NCBI GenBank assembly: GCA_019313095.1
Contig: JAFDBU010000217.1
Span: 1 to 6,091 of the forward strand
Source of the DNA: Deltaproteobacteria bacterium
GTDB taxonomy: Bacteria; Desulfobacterota; Desulfobulbia; Desulfobulbales; BM004
Length of the DNA: 6,091 nt
Direction: 5' to 3'
Below are positions 1-5,149 of this stretch, piece after piece. How positions within the stretch are numbered: position 1 is the stretch's first letter; every line of letters begins with the position of its first letter. Made by a program: the position numbers and the translations under genes. Below the pieces are notes generated by a model. The model searched no databases. It saw nothing but the letters and a program-made list of their open reading frames with translations, and had not been told where the DNA came from.

Positions 1-879
1 AGTGATCGGTGTCGTCTAACGGTGTAGGGCCGTATTTCCAATACGTCGTGGGTGCTTCGTCATCAGGCAGAGTAATGGTTACTGTGGTCGAACTACCCAC
101 ACCGAACCCGGTTACGGCAAATCCAAACAAATCAAATGGAAAAGTAACTCCTGCAGGTAAATCTGCCACTTGATCAGTCGCCAGGGTATACACACCTTCC
201 AGTGAGTTTTCTTCATCAGTTGAGACAGTCACACGATCCTGGCCGTAATTCACAAGCAGAGATGCCACACTAGGATCATTGACGGTATCGCCTGTTTCTG
301 CTGCATCACCAACACCGTCTCCATCAGAGTCAGTCTGGTCCGGGTTAGGAGTATACGGGGCATTATCAATACAATCCTCAATGGTGTCAGAATCAGAATC
401 AACATCGCTTATGCCACAGCCACATACGCCAGGTTCTGTTTTATCCGGGTCATCGGGACACAAGTCTTCTGATGGCAGTGTCGTTGTCGTGGTTGATGTT
501 GGTAGTGTCGTTGACGTGGTTGATGTCGGAGCCAACGTTGTTGTGGGCGTCGATGGCAATGTTGTTGTGGGCGTAGGAGGTAGGTCATGACAATCATTGC
601 AAGATTGGCCATAATTATTAACGTGGCGAGTCTGCAGGGGTACTGCATCATGGCAAACTGCACATGAATTAGCAACCTGATTATTGCTATGACAGATATC
701 ACATGAGACACCTAAATCATCCGTGTAACCTCGGTGGGAGGCGTGACGAGCGTTATCGTAAGTTATTGAATGACAACTTCGACAACTTTATGGTTAGTGT
801 AAGCCAATACATTTGGGGCCCATGCAGCTATTGCAACAAATGCCGTGATACATATTCCTAAAATCGTTGTTCTTTTCAT
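1..879 (-). CDS. Secreted four-haem cytochrome c-type protein with TSP3 and choice-of-anchor U regions; 5' frameshift, 3' end outside window
   Basis: The gene starts at ATG 879-877, preceded by a strong GGAGG. The first 26 residues (MKRTTILGIC...NVLA) form a signal peptide. As written, this frame ends at TAA 765-763 after 38 codons. The next frame, open from 787 to the left edge, carries four haem c motifs: CRSCH (784-770), CDICH (703-689), CAVCH (664-650) and CNDCH (601-587). One extra A in the AAA at 789-787 would join the two frames as ...TNHKSCRSCH. After the haems come a Thr/Pro linker (about 583-475), the thrombospondin type 3-like motif CPDDPDKTEPGVCGCG (460-413) with Asp-rich calcium-binding repeats (to about 300), and a domain with FPFDLFGFAVTG and TTYWKYGPTP, typical of choice-of-anchor U proteins. 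I infer a periplasmic or surface-anchored electron carrier. The partner and anchor are unknown; the C-terminal sorting signal lies outside the window. It may be a pseudogene. Confidence 0.8.
478..574. repeat. Short imperfect tandem repeats coding for the Thr/Pro-rich linker
   Basis: Two 25-base copies with a 27-base period (478-502 and 505-529) differ at two positions. Two 17-base copies with a 24-base period (534-550 and 558-574) differ at one. On the minus strand they encode TTTLPS/TTTLAP-like units that separate the haem region from the TSP3 region. Such repeats can change copy number by slippage, so linker length may vary between strains. Confidence 0.75.
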
Positions 880-880
880 G

Positions 881-890
881 TTTCCTCCTA
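881..890 (-). promoter_or_regulatory. Ribosome binding site of the cytochrome gene
   Basis: On the minus strand TAGGAGGAAA sits directly before the ATG at 879. This near-perfect Shine-Dalgarno fixes the start and supports the view that the signal-peptide frame belongs to a real gene, although the frame closes after 38 codons. Confidence 0.75.
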
Positions 891-950
891 ATAATTTAGT
901 TTAACACTAATTGATAAACCATTACGGATGTTGTTCTGGGTTTTGTCATC

Positions 951-973
951 AACATTACTTTTTAAGTAATGTT
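951..973. repeat. Perfect 10-bp inverted repeat upstream of the cytochrome gene
   Basis: AACATTACTT (951-960) and AAGTAATGTT (964-973) are exact reverse complements around TTT. The repeat lies 72-94 bases upstream of the cytochrome start. Its AT-rich symmetry and position suit an operator for a dimeric regulator better than a terminator, because the stem has little GC. A weaker 6-bp inverted repeat (TCTCTT 973-978, AAGAGA 990-995) follows. The regulatory role is inference. Confidence 0.4.
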
Positions 974-1355
974 CTCTTAATTTCTAAAAAAGAGATGAAG
1001 AAAACAAATAGGGTCAATTATGTATTTATTAAAAAATAGCCTTTATCTTCCTGGTTTTTGATAAGCGTCATGAAAAGAATAATTTCACACCATGCATTTG
1101 CGTAAAGCAGGGTTTATGGACAAAAAAGCAGCTTTTCTATACTACTTAAATATTCAGCAAGAATGGTGCCAATCCTAGAATTTATGTGTATCTAATTGTT
1201 TTTTGCGAAGAATTTCACAGGGAGGTTGAACCAACCCCCTTAACGTGATCTATTGGTGTGTGATATACACTACAGCAAGTATAATAATTTTTACCAGATA
1301 GCCTCAATAATCAATTGAGAGTCATTCTTGGACGCCATGGAAAGATTTAAATATG

Positions 1356-1382
1356 ATTAACAAGACAGCAATAGCTGTTAAT
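1356..1382. repeat. 7-bp inverted repeat, possible hairpin
   Basis: ATTAACA (1356-1362) and TGTTAAT (1376-1382) are exact reverse complements around a 13-base centre. That centre can form an inner AGC-AATA-GCT stem as an alternative. The repeat is AT-rich and within non-coding DNA, and no function can be assigned from sequence. Confidence 0.3.
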
Positions 1383-1473
1383 TTGAAAATTTTTATGATT
1401 GGTGGATTTGGCAGTGGATAAAGTTGCATGCCAAAGTCAAAGTAATTTGCAGAGAAAATAATAATTCAGATAG

Positions 1474-1508
1474 AGGGTGGGGTCATATCGGCTTCACCCT
1501 TTTCTTCT
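1474..1508 (+). terminator. Terminator-like hairpin with T-rich tail
   Basis: AGGGTG (1474-1479) pairs with CACCCT (1495-1500). The stem can be extended inward by G-T and G-C pairs, leaving a small loop, and TTTTCTTCT follows. On the plus strand this resembles an intrinsic terminator, yet no plus-strand gene precedes it, so it may end a small RNA or be chance. It could also act in neither direction. Confidence 0.35.
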
Positions 1509-1601
1509 CAAAACCTTAGATTGCAGCTATGAAGGTGGACCCGTAAATAGTTCCTGAAATGTTGAGATTGATTTTGGGCACATCACTTTAGCCATACATC
1601 T

Positions 1602-1659
1602 AAAAAAGGAACCTATAATATTGCCCTTCCTGCCAGGAGTTGAGAGCAGACACGGGCAA
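1602..1659 (-). terminator. Possible terminator of the J-domain gene
   Basis: Just past the TAG at 1663-1665, the minus strand has TTGCCC (1659-1654) paired with GGGCAA (1626-1621). Inner complementary segments CTGC and GCAG lie between them, and a run of six T follows at 1607-1602. The T run starts about 13 bases beyond the stem, so this is not a textbook intrinsic terminator. Confidence 0.3.
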
Positions 1660-1662
1660 CCG

Positions 1663-2670
1663 CTACCCCCGGTTGCGCAGCAGCTGCTTGTACGCCTCAA
1701 TCAATTTAACAAAATCATCATGCTCCCCGCCTTTGTCAGGATGGAGTTCATGGGCCTTCTGCCTGAAAAGTTTTGTCAAATCAGTTTTATCCAATGTTTT
1801 CAGTTTTTCTTCCGATAGCCCGAAAACTTCTACAATCTCGGCTACGGCAAGGGTTGTCTTTGCCAATGGTTGGCGATAGAAGCGCTTGGAATTGATAAAA
1901 TTCTGCAGATACTCATCCCAGGCGGAGCCCCCGTCAAACTCATAATCAAAGAACATGACGACATATCGCACCAGATATTCATGCAGTCCACTCCCTTTAT
2001 CCAGACCGGCCCAGAAAAATTCATCCCGGTGCAGCAGGCATACATTCTCTAAAAAGTACCTGTCCAGTTCATCCTGGTCCAACGCCTGCGGTATAGACCT
2101 TGCTGATGACGACCTGAAGTAGCGCTGCAGATCAAAAATTACATAGACGTACTGCTTATACTCCCGTGGACTCAAGCTTTTTTCAAGCTGCAGAATATGC
2201 TGTTCAATTTCGTCCCTTGATTTATTCAGCAGGGCCTTAAAGTATCTTATCGGCAGGTGACCGATCCTGCACTGGTCCATATTGCCGCAGCGCAGATAAT
2301 AAATGCGCCGCTTGTCAAAAACCTGAACCTGTTCTGTTTTGAGAATTTTCTGTTTCCACGCTGTTCTGCTTTTTCTTATGCCGCGACAATGAAAAGGTTC
2401 TATCTTCTGGCGTATGTCCTTTCTGATAAATCGCCAAAACAGTTCCTCAAGTTCACACAGATCATACTTGACACCCTCCTCGGTCAGCTTTTCACAGACA
2501 TCTTCATGTATATAAAAAGCATTGCCACCCGGATATTCAATAAACTCCCAGGGCGACCGGCCCAGATCAAAAAGGTCTCTGCTCTGCCAGCAGTTGGCTG
2601 CAGAATTATATTGGGAGATCCTGAGAATATAATTTTTTCTCCCGTTTATAGTATGTTCTGCCAGATACAC
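1663..2670 (-). CDS. Uncharacterised protein with a C-terminal J domain (DnaJ-like)
   Basis: The 335-residue product has a J domain at its C-terminus (about residues 278-335). It contains the helix II/HPD core AHELHPDKGGEHDDF, with H310-P311-D312 intact, and the helix III-like KLIEAYKQLL. HPD is the signature that stimulates DnaK/Hsp70 ATPase, so I infer an Hsp70 co-chaperone role. Residues 1-277 show no domain I recognise. They are rich in aromatic and charged residues, carry a CGNMDQC pair near 128-134, and lack signal peptide, membrane span, G/F region and DnaJ zinc repeats. It is therefore not DnaJ or CbpA; the N-terminal part probably selects the client. The start is GTG (2670-2668) with AAAGG ten bases upstream; no in-frame ATG lies between it and the upstream stop, so a few residues more at the N-terminus cannot be excluded. 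Confidence 0.85.
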   Translation of the reverse strand: MYLAEHTINGRKNYILRISQYNSAANCWQSRDLFDLGRSPWEFIEYPGGNAFYIHEDVCEKLTEEGVKYDLCELEELFWRFIRKDIRQKIEPFHCRGIRKSRTAWKQKILKTEQVQVFDKRRIYYLRCGNMDQCRIGHLPIRYFKALLNKSRDEIEQHILQLEKSLSPREYKQYVYVIFDLQRYFRSSSARSIPQALDQDELDRYFLENVCLLHRDEFFWAGLDKGSGLHEYLVRYVVMFFDYEFDGGSAWDEYLQNFINSKRFYRQPLAKTTLAVAEIVEVFGLSEEKLKTLDKTDLTKLFRQKAHELHPDKGGEHDDFVKLIEAYKQLLRNRG

Positions 2671-2693
2671 TTGCCGATAACCTTTAATATCAT

Positions 2694-2756
2694 GTTATAT
2701 TTTCAGTTCCAGTGGGTTGATATTTATCCTTCTGTATAGGTAGACTATAAGACATC
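2694..2756. promoter_or_regulatory. Divergent promoter region between J-domain gene and small membrane protein gene
   Basis: Only 86 bases separate the two divergent starts. On the minus strand TATAAC (2699-2694) is a plausible -10 for the J-domain gene, without a clear -35. On the plus strand TTGATA (2717-2722) and TAGACT (2741-2746), spaced by 18, are a moderate sigma-70 match. The predicted start would lie only a few bases before the ATG at 2757. Both are pattern matches only. Confidence 0.25.
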
Positions 2757-2975
2757 ATGAAAAAGGATGATCTGGTTATATTATTTATTGCCCTGCTGCT
2801 GCTCGCGGGCATGCTTATCACTTTCTTTTTCGGTGGAGAGAAAAGCCGTCATGGTGTCGGCCTGTTTTTTAAAGAAGAGATTCGGCTGGTGTCAAAATTG
2901 GCTGAAAATCAATCAAGTGGTGGAAAGATTAGAGGGAACTACAGCCACTTTTTTTTCTTGAAGAACCATACCTGA
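2757..2975 (+). CDS. Small single-span membrane protein, hypothetical
   Basis: This 72-residue product starts MKKDDLVILF, has one strong hydrophobic span (about residues 6-26, LVILFIALLLLAG...FFFGG) and then a polar tail with EKSRHG and KLAEN. The short acidic/basic N-terminus and single span suggest an inner-membrane protein with a cytoplasmic or periplasmic tail; topology is uncertain. An in-frame TAA at 2748-2750 makes ATG 2757 the first usable start. No good Shine-Dalgarno precedes it (AGGTAG lies 13 bases away), which weakens the call or implies leaderless translation. It is divergent from the J-domain gene, and its last 37 bases overlap the end of zntB tail to tail, so its final residues are read antisense to the ZntB C-terminus. 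I do not recognise the family. Confidence 0.55.
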   Translation: MKKDDLVILFIALLLLAGMLITFFFGGEKSRHGVGLFFKEEIRLVSKLAENQSSGGKIRGNYSHFFFLKNHT

Positions 2976-3916
2976 ATACCTACCACGATCACCAGCAGGA
3001 TCACAAATGTCAGGAACCCTATATTGCTTTCCGCACCGGGGATGCCACCCACGTTGATGCCGAGAAGGCCGGTCAGGAAGCCGAGCGGCAGAAAAATGGC
3101 GGCAACTATGGATAGGATGTACATCTTGCTGTTCATCTGCTCGGCCAAACGGTTACCCAGTTCTTCCTGGGTGACTGCTGCTCTGTCCCGGGCCTCATCA
3201 AGATCCTCGATATAACGGGCCAGCCTGTCATAAACCTCGCGCAGGCCGATCCTGTCTCTTTCATCCAGCCAGCTGATCTTTTCAAGCAGCAGCCGCGACA
3301 GGGCCTCACGCTGCGGCGACAGAAAACGCCGGAGACTGATAGCCTGGCGGCGCAAGTCTGCTAACTGGCTGCGTAATTGATGGCTTTCAGCTGTCAAAAC
3401 CTGGTCTTCCAATTCCGCTATGGAATCCTCAAGATTATCGATAACCACCTGCATCCTTTCCATGATACGACCTGAAATCTGCACCAGAAACTCTCCCAAT
3501 GATTCCGGCCCCACAGTCTTTTCAATGGCAGCCTGCATATCAGATATGGAGAGCAGCTTGCGCCTGCGCGTGCTGATAATCCGGTTATCTTCAAACCAGA
3601 TCCTGATTCCCACCATGTCTTCCGGGTCAGCACCGGGATTCAGGTTAACACCGCGCAGGCCCAGCAGCAAACCTTCCTGAAAAGTCGTACAGCGGGGCCG
3701 GGAGTCCTCTTCGGTGAGTGCAGCACAAATTACATCGTCAAGACCGCTTTTCTCATAAAGCCACTCCCTGACAAAAGAACTGCTGTAATCCAGATGCATC
3801 CAGAGAAGTCCCTGCCTGGGCTTCCAGCTTTCTATTTCAGGCCAGCCAACCTTCCGGCCGCTGCCATTCCCATCCAGAATATAAGCTAGTATGAGCCCGT
3901 CATTGTCTGCTGCCAT
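2939..3916 (-). CDS. zntB: ZntB-type CorA family divalent cation transporter
   Basis: The 325-residue product matches the CorA/ZntB layout and length (E. coli ZntB is about 327). An N-terminal soluble alpha/beta domain (about 1-140) is followed by long charged helices (about 145-262) forming the cytoplasmic funnel. Two C-terminal membrane spans lie at about 266-286 and 299-318. The loop after TM1 reads GINVGGIPG (286-294), the ZntB form of the signature, rather than the GMN of classical CorA. The tail ends in KKKKWL, like other ZntB proteins. ZntB moves zinc across the inner membrane as a pentamer; direction and exact metal here are inferred. ATG 3916 has AAGGA eight bases upstream, and that site is built partly from the mscS stop codon (TAAAGGAATTGAGCGATG). 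The 12-base gap implies co-transcription and probably translational coupling with mscS. Confidence 0.9.
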   Translation of the reverse strand: MAADNDGLILAYILDGNGSGRKVGWPEIESWKPRQGLLWMHLDYSSSFVREWLYEKSGLDDVICAALTEEDSRPRCTTFQEGLLLGLRGVNLNPGADPEDMVGIRIWFEDNRIISTRRRKLLSISDMQAAIEKTVGPESLGEFLVQISGRIMERMQVVIDNLEDSIAELEDQVLTAESHQLRSQLADLRRQAISLRRFLSPQREALSRLLLEKISWLDERDRIGLREVYDRLARYIEDLDEARDRAAVTQEELGNRLAEQMNSKMYILSIVAAIFLPLGFLTGLLGINVGGIPGAESNIGFLTFVILLVIVVGIQVWFFKKKKWL

Positions 3917-3928
3917 CGCTCAATTCCT

Positions 3929-4816
3929 TTATTTAATCTTTTGCAGACCGGTAAATGCCTCTGTAACAGGCGGATCAAAGTGGATATCAACCTGGTGGAA
4001 AGCGATGGTTATGCCTGCCTCTTTAAAGGCAAACCAGACTGCTTTCCGCAACTCCGACGTGTAAACCCTCTGCTTCCAGGGATCATCAATGTTGAGATAC
4101 ACGCCAAATATAACAGCGGAGTCGCCAAAATCCTGCAGGAGCACCCGGGGTTCCGGTTCTGGCAGGCGCCAGGGAATATCCCAGGCTGTTTTTTCCAACA
4201 CTTCGATAACCTTTTTCATGTCCGACTCATAAGCGACACCGACATCAATACCTATCCGGAACTCATTATCCCGCAGGGTGAAATTTTTTACGGCAGCCTG
4301 TGAAAAAATGGAATTGGGCATTATAAGTTCTTCATCCCGCCATGTCCTGACAATGGTCGTCCTGATGCCCATGTCGACGACTTTGACGACATGGCCTTCT
4401 ATTTCCAAGATATCCCCGGGTTTTATGGTACGCTCAACCAGCAGGATGATTCCCGCCACAAAATTCTGCACAATGTTCTGCATTGCAAATCCGATGGCAA
4501 TTGCAAATACAGCGCCTGCTGCGAAAAGAGCGCTCAGATTGATGCCGATGGTCTGCAGACCTATACCCAGGCCGATGATAATTATTGTATAATGGACAAG
4601 CCGGAGGAAGGCTGCCAGTGTCCCTTTCTGGTTTTCAAACCTGTGGGCCAGCCCTTTTTTCAGGGCACGCTGGAGAAGAAATGAAAGCGTGATGGAAATG
4701 CAGATTATAAGAAGAAAAATACATATGGAAAGGAGGGTTACCTCGGTTCCGGAGAGAGTAAAGAGAGGTTTTGAAAATAGTCCTGGAAGCTCTTTGGTTA
4801 AAATATCAAAGCTCAA
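3929..4816 (-). CDS. mscS: Small-conductance mechanosensitive channel, MscS family
   Basis: The product is 295 residues, close to E. coli MscS (286). Numbered from the chosen start, spans lie at about 27-48 and 73-92. They are followed by the pore helix TM3 (about 96-127, Gly/Ala-rich GAVFAIAIGFAMQNIVQNF). Next come the beta domain (IKPGDILEIEG, with RTWRDEELIMPNS at about 157-169) and the C-terminal alpha/beta domain (about 185-280). MscS forms heptamers in the inner membrane that open on hypo-osmotic tension and release solutes. No ATG occurs near the 5' end. I chose TTG 4816-4814 because GAGG (4826-4823) sits six bases upstream. An in-frame TTG at 4846 would add ten residues but lacks a ribosome binding site. 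It is the first gene of a two-gene operon with zntB. Confidence 0.92.
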   Translation of the reverse strand: MSFDILTKELPGLFSKPLFTLSGTEVTLLSICIFLLIICISITLSFLLQRALKKGLAHRFENQKGTLAAFLRLVHYTIIIIGLGIGLQTIGINLSALFAAGAVFAIAIGFAMQNIVQNFVAGIILLVERTIKPGDILEIEGHVVKVVDMGIRTTIVRTWRDEELIMPNSIFSQAAVKNFTLRDNEFRIGIDVGVAYESDMKKVIEVLEKTAWDIPWRLPEPEPRVLLQDFGDSAVIFGVYLNIDDPWKQRVYTSELRKAVWFAFKEAGITIAFHQVDIHFDPPVTEAFTGLQKIK

Positions 4817-4826
4817 ATTCCACCTC
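4817..4826 (-). promoter_or_regulatory. Ribosome binding site that decides the mscS start
   Basis: The minus strand reads GAGGTGGAAT directly before TTG at 4816. GAGG with six-base spacing is the only good Shine-Dalgarno near the 5' end of mscS and favours this start over the TTG at 4846. Confidence 0.5.
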
Positions 4827-5028
4827 GCAGTTCTGTATTGAAGCAATTGAAAAAATTACTTCACATAAAAAACTTTCTAATGCTACAACTATTTACAGAC
4901 AACAAGCAATAACAAAACGTACCAACCCCCTAAAACATTGAGAAAAAGAAGATTTTACCGCAAAAGCAATATGCTAAATTGTATTTTTTAAATTTTTCCT
5001 GTAAGTATAAATACCCACCATCCACAGG

Positions 5029-5062
5029 ACTTGTTTTCAAGTTTCAAAACTGAATGACAGTT
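5029..5062 (+). repeat. Two adjacent small hairpins upstream of the LivJ-like gene
   Basis: ACTTG-TTTT-CAAGT (5029-5042) and AACTG-AATGA-CAGTT (5048-5062) are perfect 5-bp stems. An alternative pairing, AGTTT with AAACT (5040-5051), would compete with both. They may fall in the 5' leader, about 90-120 bases before the start codon. The stems are short, so any regulatory role is speculative. Confidence 0.25.
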
Positions 5063-5139
5063 AAGAGAGATATACATTTTAAGAGTAATAAGGCGCACAG
5101 TAAGAGAAGTTTTCATTGCTAAATTCTTGAGAGAAAATG

Positions 5140-5145
5140 AGGAGG
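5140..5145 (+). promoter_or_regulatory. Ribosome binding site of the LivJ-like gene
   Basis: AGGAGG ends four bases before ATG 5150. It is a full Shine-Dalgarno with somewhat short spacing, and it fixes the start. Confidence 0.75.
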
Positions 5146-5149
5146 CAAA

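Larger units (their letters stand above)
880..1620. other. Long AT-rich non-coding region
   Basis: I find no open frame here with credible length, ribosome binding site or protein character. The region contains the upstream region of the minus-strand cytochrome gene (880 to about 1000), a hairpin GGTTG-AAC-CAACC (1224-1236), an inverted repeat at 1356-1382, a terminator-like hairpin at 1474-1504 and a TATAAT hexamer at 1280-1285 without a good -35. Tiny reading frames of 20-35 codons exist but none is convincing. The stretch is long for a bacterial intergenic region and may hold a small RNA or gene remnants. Confidence 0.6.
4847..5149. other. AT-rich gap between divergent mscS and the LivJ-like gene
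   Basis: No reading frame in this region looks like a gene. It should hold the promoters of both flanking genes. A TATAAA at 5006-5011 could be a -10 for the plus-strand gene, but I see no matching -35 at normal spacing. Two small hairpins lie closer to the LivJ-like start. Confidence 0.5.

Noticed and set aside
279..590. 103-residue plus-strand frame rich in Val, Asp and Gly
   Set aside because: It is antisense to the linker and TSP3 part of the cytochrome gene. Its low-complexity repeats are the mirror of the Thr/Pro repeats.
409..711. 100-residue minus-strand frame rich in His, Gln and Arg
   Set aside because: It is an alternative frame of the same cytochrome gene; the haem and domain motifs are in the other minus-strand frame.
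1230..1240. ACCAACCCCCT shared with 4921-4931
   Set aside because: Only 11 bases are shared between two intergenic regions; the flanks differ and only the first copy has a hairpin. It is probably chance or a weak background motif.
1354..1422. 22-codon plus-strand frame (MINKTAIAVN...) with GGAAAG eight bases upstream
   Set aside because: It is too short and low in information. The ribosome binding site match alone does not support a gene.
1322..1429. 35-codon minus-strand frame with a hydrophobic stretch (MQLYPLPNPP...)
   Set aside because: It has no ribosome binding site and lies in AT-rich non-coding DNA, where hydrophobic short frames arise by chance.
2257..2739. 160-residue plus-strand frame
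   Set aside because: It lies antisense to the J-domain gene, shows no family character and has no ribosome binding site I can support.
2915..2956. AAGTGG ... CCACTT followed by eight T, as a plus-strand terminator for the small membrane protein
   Set aside because: The loop is about 24 bases with a 6-bp stem, and the T run lies inside both coding regions (the Lys-rich end of ZntB), upstream of the small gene's stop.
3941..4684. Three plus-strand frames of 97-120 residues opposite mscS
   Set aside because: They are complementary to a clear MscS coding sequence with conserved domains, so they are shadows.
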